Assembly: GCA_012523605.1 (NCBI GenBank)
Contig: JAAYTY010000011.1
Location: 1-9,252, forward strand
Direction of reading: 5' to 3'
Source of the DNA: Candidatus Fermentibacterota bacterium
Lineage (GTDB): Bacteria > Fermentibacterota > Fermentibacteria > Fermentibacterales > Fermentibacteraceae
DNA length: 9,252 bases
Shown here: piece by piece, positions 1-6,686 of the stretch
Numbering within the stretch: position 1 is the stretch's first letter
How the letters are laid out: every line of letters starts with the position of its first letter
Position numbers and translations under genes: made by a program
Notes under the pieces: model-generated
Databases searched by the model: none
Seen by the model: only the letters and a program-made list of their open reading frames with translations
What the model was told of the DNA's origin: nothing

Positions 1-167
1 ACGAAACAGCCAATCCCATGCAGCGTCTCCCCGACGGCAGCTGGATCACGGAGGTGATGCTCCCGGCAGGGCAGATCATCACTTACAGGTTCCTCGTGGA
101 CGGCGTTCCCACCCCCGATCCGTCCTGTCCCAGGGACCGATCCGGCAATTCCGTGAGGTCCGTATGA
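1..167 (+). CDS. C-terminal end of a glycogen-binding (CBM48/isoamylase early-set) domain protein, partial
   Basis: The reading frame is open from the window edge (first full codon at base 3) to TGA at 165-167, giving 54 residues. The translation has the hallmark C-terminal half of the AMPK-beta/isoamylase N-terminal carbohydrate-binding fold: a P-M-x-R-x-x-D-G-S-W stretch, then LPAGQIITYRFLVDG, a DP pair, and a terminal GNSVRSV. Family members end the domain with 'LppG.Y.Y.FvVDG.W..DP...' and 'G..NSV..V', so this is very likely the end of such a domain and of the protein. Small proteins of this type occur in many diderm bacteria as stand-alone or TM-anchored glycan-binding proteins; the missing N-terminus prevents a more specific role. 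Its stop overlaps the next start as ATGA, implying co-translation with ftsK. Confidence 0.72.
   Translation, partial: ETANPMQRLPDGSWITEVMLPAGQIITYRFLVDGVPTPDPSCPRDRSGNSVRSV
155..159 (+). promoter_or_regulatory. Ribosome binding site of ftsK
   Basis: GAGGT lies four bases before the ATG at 164, inside the last codons of the upstream gene. It supports 164 as the ftsK start and translational coupling with the upstream glycogen-binding protein. Confidence 0.5.
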
Positions 168-2527
168 CCAAAGGGCGCAGGCCTCGCAGGGGAAGGGGGC
201 AGAGGCAGAGACGAGGCAGCCCCAGGAGCATGCTCTTCATCGCCTTCTCGCTCTTCGCTCTGGCCACCCTTGCTCTGCTGGTACTCACGCCGTGGGGGCG
301 CGCGTCCCTCTTCGCAAGGGGAGCTCTCTATCACTCGGCCGGCCTGCTGTCCTTCTTCCTGCCGCTGTTCTCCGGAGCCGCCGCCATCCGCTTCGTCAGC
401 CCCCGCTCGCCGAGAGGAGCGTTCACCGCCCTTCTCGGGGGAGCGGTCAACCTCTACTTCCTCTCGGCCATGGCCGACATGGTGGGAGTGAGATTCGGCC
501 TGTTCCCCCGCGTCGCGCCCTTCTCTCCCGGAGCCCCGCTCCTGACCTACGGCCCCGGGGGGGTCATCGCCGGGAGGGCCGGCGAGGTGCTCTCCGGGCT
601 TGTCGGACCCGTCATCTCCTATCTCGTGCTTTCGGCCTGCTTCGTCGCCTCGCTGGTGATCTTCACCGGGTGGGATCTTGCAGGCGATCTCTTCGAGATA
701 GGCAGAACCGCTTCGCAGGCCGCCTCGCGCGTCAGGGAGCAGAGAAGCGAGCGAAGAGAGGTTCCTGCAGAACAGGAGAGTTCCCTCGAAACTCTGCGGC
801 CCCCCGGGCCCTCCATGGAGGAGGCTCTCGATACGGGAACGCCTCCATTCGTCGGGGCAGGGGGCAATCCGTGGGTCAGGGAGCGGCGCATCGAGTGCGA
901 ACCTCCCCTGGTGCCCGGCTTCGGCAGGGACGAGGCGCAGGCGCCTGCGGCGGCGCAGGCCACCGTGGCATCGCCGCCCGCCTCTCCCGGCATCGAACCG
1001 GTTCCGGCTCCCCCGGCCGCCATCGAGCCCCGGCATGCCGGTGCGGCCTCCGCTCCTCCGGAAGGAGAGGCCCCGGTCACCGCGGTGAAGGCGCCGCGAG
1101 GGGCGCCCACGGTCCACAGGTACCAGCTTCCCGATCCGGACATCCTCCACGGCCCATCCCCGCACAGGCATGCCGTGCGGCAGCAGGATCTGGAGGAGAC
1201 CTCCAGGATCATCAAGAGCAAACTGGCGGAGTTCGGGATCGAGTGCGAAGTCGTCCAGTCCAGCCCCGGCCCCGTGCTCACCAGATTCGAGGTGAGGCCG
1301 GGGAGCGGAGTGAAGGTCAACAGCATCCTCAGCCTGTCGGACGATCTCGCACTGGCGCTCAAGGCCCAGAGGATAAGGATCCTCGCGCCCATTCCGGGCA
1401 AGGATGCGGTAGGCGTGGAGGTCCCGAACAGGGAGAGACAAACCGTCCTCCTCCGGGAGATCCTCGAGTCGGTTACGGACCAGAAGCTTCCGATCGCGCT
1501 CGGAAAGAGGGCCGAGGGTACGCCCTTCCTGGTCGATCTATGCGACATGCCGCATCTGCTGGTGGCAGGCCCGACAGGTTCCGGGAAGACGAACTTCATG
1601 TTCAGCTTCATCTGCACTCTGCTCATGAAGCTGTCGCCCTGGCAGGTCAGGCTCGCTCTCATCGATCCCAAGAAGAACGAGATGACGGCGTTCACCAGCA
1701 TTCCACACCTCTATTCCGAGGTCGTCACTGACGCCAGGAAGGCGAAGTTCCTGCTGGAGCGGCTGGTGGCGGAGATGGAGTCGAGGCTCCTGAGGCTTCA
1801 GAAGGGCGGATTCAGGAACATCGCCGAGCACAACGCCGCCATGTCCTCCGAGGACGAAAGGATGCCCTACATCGTCCTCGTCGTGGACGAGCTCCACGAT
1901 CTGTTCCTCGTTGCGAGGAAAGAGGTCGAGGAGCCGATAGAGAGGCTCGCCCAGATGGCCCGTTCCACAGGCATACACCTCGTGGTGGCGACCCAGAGGC
2001 CGTCGGTGGACGTGATCACGGGGGTGATAAAGGCCAACTTCCCGTCGAGGATTGCGTTCATGGTGCAATCCAAGACGGACTCGCGCACGATCCTCGACAT
2101 GAACGGAGCCGAGAAGCTGCTGGGCAAGGGCGACATGCTCTTCCTTGGAGGCGGAACGGTCGAGCCCGTGAGAGTCCACGGCTCCTTCGTCACCAGCCAG
2201 GAGGCTCAGAACATAGCGGACTTCTGGACGGAGCAGGCTCTGCAGGTCAAGCCGGAATTCGTCATGCCGGGCGGCGACGACGGGAACACGCCGCAGGAGG
2301 ACGAGCTAAAATGCGACGAGCTGCTGCCGAGGGCCAGGGAAGTGGTCAGGAGGCAGAGGAGCGCCTCGGTGACCCTCCTGCAGACCAGGCTTGGCGTGGG
2401 GTATCCCAGAGCCGTCAGGCTCATCGGGATGCTCGAGGCAGAGGGGTCCATCGGGCCGTTCAAGGGCAGCAAGCCGCGCGAGGTGCTCCTGGACGCCGGG
2501 GATGCCGGGGAGGTTCGCGATGACTGA
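164..2527 (+). CDS. ftsK: DNA translocase FtsK/SpoIIIE
   Basis: Membrane-anchored hexameric ATPase that pumps DNA at the division septum and helps resolve and segregate chromosomes. The 787-residue protein has the full family plan. A very basic N-terminus (about residues 2-20) is followed by four predicted membrane segments (about 22-42, 58-76, 85-105, 145-168). A Pro/Ala/Glu-rich linker runs to about 320. The alpha/beta motor has Walker A GPTGSGKT at 469-476 and a Walker B strand ending in D575-E576, then the conserved ATQRPSVDVITG and SRTILD blocks. The C-terminal winged-helix gamma domain (about 710-780) carries the usual V-x-L-L-Q-x-R ... GYPRAVRLIGMLE ... GP-x-x-GS pattern. Some motor positions differ from the common consensus: GPTGSGKTN for GTTGSGKSV, DPKKNEM for DPK(R)VEL, and DELHDL for DELADL. 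The start is set by the ATGA overlap with the upstream gene and a nearby GAGGT. Length is typical of non-enterobacterial FtsK/SpoIIIE. Confidence 0.97.
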   Translation: MTKGRRPRRGRGQRQRRGSPRSMLFIAFSLFALATLALLVLTPWGRASLFARGALYHSAGLLSFFLPLFSGAAAIRFVSPRSPRGAFTALLGGAVNLYFLSAMADMVGVRFGLFPRVAPFSPGAPLLTYGPGGVIAGRAGEVLSGLVGPVISYLVLSACFVASLVIFTGWDLAGDLFEIGRTASQAASRVREQRSERREVPAEQESSLETLRPPGPSMEEALDTGTPPFVGAGGNPWVRERRIECEPPLVPGFGRDEAQAPAAAQATVASPPASPGIEPVPAPPAAIEPRHAGAASAPPEGEAPVTAVKAPRGAPTVHRYQLPDPDILHGPSPHRHAVRQQDLEETSRIIKSKLAEFGIECEVVQSSPGPVLTRFEVRPGSGVKVNSILSLSDDLALALKAQRIRILAPIPGKDAVGVEVPNRERQTVLLREILESVTDQKLPIALGKRAEGTPFLVDLCDMPHLLVAGPTGSGKTNFMFSFICTLLMKLSPWQVRLALIDPKKNEMTAFTSIPHLYSEVVTDARKAKFLLERLVAEMESRLLRLQKGGFRNIAEHNAAMSSEDERMPYIVLVVDELHDLFLVARKEVEEPIERLAQMARSTGIHLVVATQRPSVDVITGVIKANFPSRIAFMVQSKTDSRTILDMNGAEKLLGKGDMLFLGGGTVEPVRVHGSFVTSQEAQNIADFWTEQALQVKPEFVMPGGDDGNTPQEDELKCDELLPRAREVVRRQRSASVTLLQTRLGVGYPRAVRLIGMLEAEGSIGPFKGSKPREVLLDAGDAGEVRDD
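2507..2513 (+). promoter_or_regulatory. Ribosome binding site deciding the lipoprotein start at 2520
   Basis: GGGGAGG sits six bases before the ATG at 2520. The same frame is open further upstream (to an ATG at 2391), but only 2520 has this strong site and places a signal peptide at the N-terminus. Confidence 0.6.
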
Positions 2528-3170
2528 GGGAAGGCGTGCGGCTCCGGGCATGGTCGTTTTTCTCCTTTTGGCGGCGGTCTCCTGCGGGGGAGGGGGGACA
2601 GGCGACGACGGGCTGCTCCGGGGCGACGGGGAGGCGGAGCTATTCGGGAGAGCCTCCCAGCTCTATTTCAGGGGAAGTCTGTCGAGGGCGCGCGAGGAGT
2701 TCAACGTCTTTCTCGACCGATTCCCGTCCTCTCCGCTGATTGCCGAGGCCGGGCTGGCGCTTCGGAGGATCGAACAGGATCTGGGCGGAACCCAGCCCGA
2801 CACAGCCGTATCCGTCTCCCCGACCCGCTCTCCCGTCGCGGTGGTCTCCCTGCCCGCCAACGCACCCAGGCTCGGGAGGATCGCGGGAGCGCTGCAGGCC
2901 AGGGGGTTCACGGTGGTCACAGCACAGGACGAGGGAGCCCCCAACATCACGGTTGTCCTGTACCCGGAGGGCCTCGACGATGAAGCCTCCCTTGTGGCCG
3001 ATTCGCTGGAAGGATGGCTCACCAGCCCGGCGACGGTGCCCGTTCAGCCGGGTGGAGGGATCACTTCCTCGATAGTTCCGGGTCATACCGGAGTCGTAGT
3101 CGTGATCGGCACCGACGCGGTGGTCTCACCCACCGCCCCGGCCCCGGTCCAGAGCCAGCCCCTCCTGTGA
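2520..3170 (+). CDS. Lipoprotein with TPR-like repeat and LytR_C-like domain
   Basis: A 216-residue predicted lipoprotein. A basic n-region, a hydrophobic core (about 11-20) and Cys22 in an AAVSC context form a lipoprotein signal peptide, though alanine at -3 makes the lipobox non-ideal. A glycine-rich tether (23-28) follows. Residues about 38-90 form one or two helical hairpins (LFGRASQLYFRG, then AREEFNVFLDRFP) like the TPR modules of YbgF/BamD-type proteins. A Ser/Thr/Pro linker leads into residues about 104-205, which look like a LytR_C domain: ARGFTVV, NITVVLY with an acidic/Ala helix after it, and a final GVVVVIGTDA strand. LytR_C is best known at the C-terminus of LytR-CpsA-Psr cell-wall ligases and also occurs alone; its own role is unclear. 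The gene overlaps ftsK by 8 bases and lolA by 4. The function is unknown; cell-envelope association is inferred. An in-frame longer start at 2391 was rejected because it would bury the signal peptide. Confidence 0.75.
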   Translation: MTEGRRAAPGMVVFLLLAAVSCGGGGTGDDGLLRGDGEAELFGRASQLYFRGSLSRAREEFNVFLDRFPSSPLIAEAGLALRRIEQDLGGTQPDTAVSVSPTRSPVAVVSLPANAPRLGRIAGALQARGFTVVTAQDEGAPNITVVLYPEGLDDEASLVADSLEGWLTSPATVPVQPGGGITSSIVPGHTGVVVVIGTDAVVSPTAPAPVQSQPLL

Positions 3171-3760
3171 ACGCGGCGCTTCTCCTCGCTGTCTCGGCGG
3201 TCGCCTCCTCACCGGCCGACCCGCTGCTGGCCAGGCTCGAGTCCGCCGCATTCCTGGAGGCTGACTTCGTCCAGAGCGACTTCTGGGCTCTGACCAGGGA
3301 GACCGAGACTTCCTCGGGGCACCTGAGCCTTGCCTTTCCGGACATGTTCCGGTTCGAATACACCTCGCCCTCCCCGCGCGAAACGGGCTTCGACGGAACC
3401 ACTCTCTACACGGTAGAGCACTCCTCGAGGCAGGTGATAGTGAACTCCGAGGGCTCATGCTGCGGCTTCATGAGCTTCCTCGATCACGCCCGGGACGAGT
3501 CGCTCGTCGCTTCGAGCGGCGTGACCGGCGACATGGTGACGGTTCGGCTGGAGGGCGACCTCGGAGAGGGCATATCGGAGATGGAGATGAGGTTCACCGC
3601 CGGGGACAGCCTTCCGGTCTCGCTTTCCACCACCGACGTGAACGGCAATTCCACCACCTGGTACCTTTCCGGCGTGACGATATCCAGGCTGTGCCCGCCC
3701 GGGGCGTTCTCGCTGACCGTTCCGCCCGGTTACGAGACGATCAGGCCCGGCGGACCCTGA
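3167..3760 (+). CDS. lolA: LolA-like outer-membrane lipoprotein carrier protein
   Basis: LolA collects lipoproteins released by LolCDE at the inner membrane and ferries them across the periplasm. The 197-residue product has a short signal peptide (NAALLLAVSAVASS, cleavage probably near residue 14-17) and the LolA pattern: LEADFVQSDF near 30-39, GHLSLAFPDMFRFEY at 51-65, a DG turn at 76-77 followed by TTLYTVEHSSRQVIV, and the closing LSLTVPPGYETI strand. Family proteins share 'F.Q', 'G.l.l..P..fR.ey', 'DG..ly.y....qv' and a C-terminal 'f...vP.g.e.i'. The start is taken as GTG at 3167, overlapping the previous stop as GTGA; no clear Shine-Dalgarno is visible, so translation may rely on coupling. 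An ORF reaching back to 3014 would place a long charged stretch before the signal peptide and lie inside the upstream gene. Three neighbouring genes encode predicted lipoproteins, which fits its job. Confidence 0.83.
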   Translation: MNAALLLAVSAVASSPADPLLARLESAAFLEADFVQSDFWALTRETETSSGHLSLAFPDMFRFEYTSPSPRETGFDGTTLYTVEHSSRQVIVNSEGSCCGFMSFLDHARDESLVASSGVTGDMVTVRLEGDLGEGISEMEMRFTAGDSLPVSLSTTDVNGNSTTWYLSGVTISRLCPPGAFSLTVPPGYETIRPGGP

Positions 3761-3761
3761 C

Positions 3762-5024
3762 TTGCCCCGCCTCTTCGTCAGAACGCTGGGCTGTCCGAAG
3801 AATGAGTACGACTCGGAGGTCTATGCCGGTCTGTTCGCAAGCGCCGGCTGGATCCTCGTGGACTCCCCAGCCCGGGCCGACATGGTCCTGCTGAACACCT
3901 GCGCCTTCATCGCCCCGGCGGTGGATGAGTCAATGGAGGCCGTCGCCGCAGCGCTCGAATGGAAGAGGAGAAAACCGGGCAGGCGCCTCGCACTCACCGG
4001 GTGCCTCCCCGGGAGGTTTCCGGACGACGGATCGGGGGGCCTGGAGGATTTCGACTTCGTGACCGGCCCCGCGGCGGAGCGCGAGGTGGCCGCCTGGCTG
4101 CGCCTTCCACCCGCCCGCCGGCCGCTGGCCAGGGCTCGTCCGGGGCCCTGCCGGTTTCTGAGGATCTCCGACGGCTGTGACAACCGCTGCGCCTACTGCA
4201 CGATTCCCCTTATCAGGGGCCGCTTCGTCCCCGAGAGCACGGAGGCTGTTCTGGCACGGGCGGGCGAGCTTGTCGAGCAGGGCGCGCTGGAAATCGGCGT
4301 CGTGGCCCAGGACACCGGGATGTGGAGATCGGGCGCGACCGGTCTGACAGGGCTGGTGGAGAGACTCTCCGACAGGTGGCGCGACACCTGGTTCAGGATC
4401 TACTATCTGCACCCCGCCCACATTCCCGGGGATCTCGTAGGCCTGATAGAGGACCGTGAGAACGTCATGCCCTGGCTGGACCTGCCTGTCCAGCACGCCT
4501 CCGACCGCATCCTCTCGAGGATGGGCAGGCCCTACACCCGGGCCGACCTGGAGAGGCTAGTGAACCGCGTCTCCGCCTCATCGAGGGAGATCGCGATGAG
4601 AATCACGGTGATGACCGGATACCCGGGCGAGGAGGACTCCGATTTCGAGGAACTCTCGGGATTCCTGAAAGGCGCCGGCCCTCTGAAGACCTTGGTGGCC
4701 TTCCGGTACTCGCCCGAGGAAGGCACGCTCGAGCATTCCCGGGGGGGGAGGGCGGTACCCGTCGGAGAGACCGACAGGCGCCTGGCAGTCATCGGCGACA
4801 TCGCGTCCGACGCTTCGCTCGCCTGGGCGGACAGGCTCCTCGGCAGGAGGATCAGGGTCCTCGTGGACGATCGGTTCTCGGGGCACTCCGTCTGGGACGC
4901 CCCCGAGGTCGACGGCGCCTGTCTCTTCGAACGAGCATGCAGAGTCGGAACACTGGTGGACGCCGTCGTGGAGGGCTGCGCAGGACCCGACCTGTTCGTC
5001 ACGGAGGCGCCTCCCGGGAATTGA
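3762..5024 (+). CDS. rimO: Ribosomal protein S12 methylthiotransferase RimO
   Basis: Radical-SAM enzyme that adds a methylthio group to the conserved aspartate of ribosomal protein S12. The 420-residue protein has all three domains. The N-terminal UPF0004 domain carries TLGCPKNEYDSE, which separates RimO from MiaB, with cluster cysteines C11, C47 (NTCAFI) and C81 (TGCLPGRF). The radical-SAM core has C139, C143 and C146 in SDGCDNRCAYC. The C-terminal TRAM domain begins near 350 and includes the RimO-like DAPEVDGACLF. Length is slightly below the usual 430-450. The start is TTG at 3762, one base after the lolA stop; no earlier start fits the conserved beginning and no strong ribosome site is seen, so coupling is likely. 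A run of eight G at 4741-4748 is read through in frame into the TRAM domain, so there is no frameshift. Confidence 0.96.
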   Translation: MPRLFVRTLGCPKNEYDSEVYAGLFASAGWILVDSPARADMVLLNTCAFIAPAVDESMEAVAAALEWKRRKPGRRLALTGCLPGRFPDDGSGGLEDFDFVTGPAAEREVAAWLRLPPARRPLARARPGPCRFLRISDGCDNRCAYCTIPLIRGRFVPESTEAVLARAGELVEQGALEIGVVAQDTGMWRSGATGLTGLVERLSDRWRDTWFRIYYLHPAHIPGDLVGLIEDRENVMPWLDLPVQHASDRILSRMGRPYTRADLERLVNRVSASSREIAMRITVMTGYPGEEDSDFEELSGFLKGAGPLKTLVAFRYSPEEGTLEHSRGGRAVPVGETDRRLAVIGDIASDASLAWADRLLGRRIRVLVDDRFSGHSVWDAPEVDGACLFERACRVGTLVDAVVEGCAGPDLFVTEAPPGN

Positions 5025-5047
5025 CACGCCACCGCGCGGTGGAGAAT
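5021..5047 (+). promoter_or_regulatory. Candidate promoter with palindromic spacer
   Basis: A perfect TTGACA at 5021-5026 overlaps the rimO stop codon. The nearest -10-like hexamer is GAGAAT at 5042-5047 (four of six matches to TATAAT), at a short 15-base spacing; AGAATC or GAATCG at 16-17 bases are weaker alternatives. The only sizeable gap in the window follows, with a good ribosome site at its end. It may drive the 5098-onward genes. It is speculative, since TTGACA can arise by chance and the housekeeping promoter consensus in this lineage is not known. Confidence 0.35.
5029..5042. repeat. Perfect 14-bp palindrome CCACCGCGCGGTGG
   Basis: CCACCGCGCGGTGG reads identically on both strands. 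It lies between the candidate -35 and -10 elements, where a dimeric regulator could bind. As RNA it could also fold as a 5-bp stem with a GCGC loop, but there is no T-tract after it, so it is not a typical terminator. Confidence 0.5.
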
Positions 5048-5086
5048 CGTTCGCTTCGAAGAGTCCGGCTTGTCTTCGCGAGGAAT

Positions 5087-5091
5087 GAGGT
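5087..5091 (+). promoter_or_regulatory. Ribosome binding site of the 5098 gene
   Basis: GAGGT six bases before the ATG at 5098 gives a well-placed Shine-Dalgarno and supports independent initiation here, unlike the coupled junctions elsewhere. Confidence 0.6.
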
Positions 5092-5097
5092 GCACAG

Positions 5098-5697
5098 ATG
5101 CTGACAATGCTCATCGCAGCCGCACTGGCCGCGGCGGGAGAAGTTCCCACGAACCTCGAGCTGATCGAGGAGGCCGTGACCGAGGCCTGCCTCGCGCTGC
5201 CCGGAGCCCTTGAAGCCCCTTCCGGAGACGCTCTGGCCGTTCGGATCGAAGGGGATCACGAGGGCAACTGGCTGGTAGAGCAGTGCGCGACGGCGGTTCT
5301 GGAGGCTTCGGGCTTCCTCGTAGCAGACTCCCCGCGGGTCGAGGAAGGCTCTCCCGTGACCATCCGCATCAGGCCGATGGAGCTCGCGGTGACCCTGACC
5401 GGAGCGGGCAGGGTCTGGCTCATCGGATCCAGACGGGTCGACAGGCTGGCGGTCTGCGAACTCTCCACGGAGGTGGTGGACGCCTCGGGGACCGTGGTGT
5501 CCTCGATCCGATCGGGGGCTTCGCGCAGCGACAGGATAGACGCATCGGATCTGGCGAGGCTCCAGGGCGCCTCGGGAGAGGCCTGGCTTACCGGAGGCAC
5601 GCCTGCCCAGTCAGGCGGAGGCATACTGGAGCCGGTCGTGGTCACCGGCGTGGTCGCCAGCCTCATCTACCTCTTCTATTCCAGCCGGGCGGAATGA
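5098..5697 (+). CDS. Exported protein of unknown function with C-terminal membrane anchor
   Basis: I do not recognise this family. The 199-residue protein starts with a short hydrophobic segment (MLTMLIAAALAAAGEV) that looks like a signal peptide cleaved near residue 13. A helical stretch (18-36) and a central alpha/beta part (about 45-135) follow, with alternating strands such as VTIRIRPMELAVTLTG, GRVWLIGSRR and LAVCELSTEVVDASGTVVSSI. A low-complexity Ser/Ala/Gly part (about 136-175) precedes a hydrophobic helix at about 179-194 (VVVTGVVASLIYLFY) and a short tail SSRAE. This predicts a periplasmic domain held at the inner membrane by its C-terminus. Cysteines are C31, C63 and C120. It starts with a clear ribosome site after the largest gap and overlaps the next gene as ATGA. 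Placement between rimO and two lipoprotein genes suggests an envelope role (inference only). Confidence 0.8.
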   Translation: MLTMLIAAALAAAGEVPTNLELIEEAVTEACLALPGALEAPSGDALAVRIEGDHEGNWLVEQCATAVLEASGFLVADSPRVEEGSPVTIRIRPMELAVTLTGAGRVWLIGSRRVDRLAVCELSTEVVDASGTVVSSIRSGASRSDRIDASDLARLQGASGEAWLTGGTPAQSGGGILEPVVVTGVVASLIYLFYSSRAE

Positions 5698-6686
5698 TCC
5701 TCCTCCGACGCCTGCCTGTGCTCTTCGCTGCTGCGGCGATGCTCACGGCCGCCTGCTCCGATCACGGATCGGACGCTCTTGAGGAGGCCAGAGTGCTCGC
5801 CCAGTCAGGGCATTTCGTGGAGGCTCTGGCGCTCTACGAGGAGGCCTTCTCCGGAATGGACAGGGTGCCTCCGGACCTCGGGCTGGAATACGTCCGCACT
5901 GCGCTGCTGGCCTGCGGGGCCGAGAGGAGCAGGCTTCTCCGGCAGAAGGCGCTCGACGCGCTCTGTGAGATCTCCGCCGACACGACATCGGAGAACGTCG
6001 GAGAGCTCGGGGAGCTCTGGCGGAGACTGGGCTGGGAGTTCGCAAGGGACAGGGATTCTCTGCAGGCTTTCCTGGCCTTCGACAGTTCCCTCGCATGCGG
6101 CGGAATGGAAGGCATGTTCGAGGAGGAGTGGCTCTTCCGGGGTGCGTACGCTTCGAGGCACATCGCCCTGGTGGCCGGGCTGCCAGACTCGCTTGCCATG
6201 ACTCGGGCGGGCGACAGCATTCTGGCTGCTGCGGCGGAGCGCAGTCTCGTCGAGCTGGACAGGGTGCCCATGACCAGGACCGACCTGAGAGAAGGCGTCC
6301 TGCTCGCCGAGGCCCTGCTTCTGCCCCTCACGGACAGGCGCGCGGAGGAGCTCGAGGTCCTCACCGAGCTCGACCGGTCGGGAGGAATCGATCCCTCAAT
6401 GCGCGAGAGGAGGATGAGGCTCCTGATCGAGATGGCGCAGGAGGATCTGGCACGGGGGATGAGTTCTCTGGCGAGAGAGAAGCTGAACGAGGTCTGGGCG
6501 TCGGACTTCGCCGGCGACAGAGTGGAGGCTGCCCTGATGCTCGGACGGATGGCCGAGGCATCGGGCAGGCCGGACGAGGCGCTGGGATGGTATCGCGCCG
6601 CCTGCTCCGCCGCCCCCGGGCTGTCTTCGCCTGCTGCGGAGATCGCGGCCGCCAAGCGTGATTCCCTCATGTATCTGATACCTTGA
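5694..6686 (+). CDS. TPR-repeat lipoprotein
   Basis: A 330-residue predicted lipoprotein with a textbook signal: two arginines, a hydrophobic core rich in Ala, and lipobox LTAAC with the modified cysteine at 21. The mature part is almost all helical. A clear TPR-like hairpin at about 28-60 has ARVLAQSGHFVEALALYEEAF, and another near the end (about 274-308) has LGRMAEASGRPDEALGWYRAA. Between them are degenerate helical repeats, including one around 240-272. Such proteins act as scaffolds for protein complexes at the outer membrane or in the periplasm; no specific partner can be named. The start ATG overlaps the upstream stop (ATGA); a longer in-frame reading from 5283 is the out-of-frame shadow of the previous gene. 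It is followed by a BamD-like gene with similar architecture, so the two may be partners or distant paralogues. Confidence 0.82.
   Translation: MILLRRLPVLFAAAAMLTAACSDHGSDALEEARVLAQSGHFVEALALYEEAFSGMDRVPPDLGLEYVRTALLACGAERSRLLRQKALDALCEISADTTSENVGELGELWRRLGWEFARDRDSLQAFLAFDSSLACGGMEGMFEEEWLFRGAYASRHIALVAGLPDSLAMTRAGDSILAAAAERSLVELDRVPMTRTDLREGVLLAEALLLPLTDRRAEELEVLTELDRSGGIDPSMRERRMRLLIEMAQEDLARGMSSLAREKLNEVWASDFAGDRVEAALMLGRMAEASGRPDEALGWYRAACSAAPGLSSPAAEIAAAKRDSLMYLIP

Noticed and set aside
83..1441. 452-residue open frame on the minus strand opposite ftsK
   Set aside because: Its translation is low-complexity Arg/Gly/Glu-rich without family motifs, and the + strand carries an unmistakable FtsK. 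Long antisense frames are expected in GC-rich coding DNA.
619..1701. 360-residue minus-strand frame inside ftsK
   Set aside because: No motifs and no plausible ribosome site or context; opposite the conserved FtsK motor.
2391..2519. Upstream in-frame extension of the 2520 lipoprotein gene
   Set aside because: It lies within the FtsK gamma-domain codons and would bury the lipoprotein signal peptide; ATG 2520 has a good ribosome site.
5057..5078. Hairpin CGAAGA...TCTTCG in the 5025-5097 gap
   Set aside because: Six-base stem with a ten-base loop and no T-tract; too weak to call a terminator or riboswitch.
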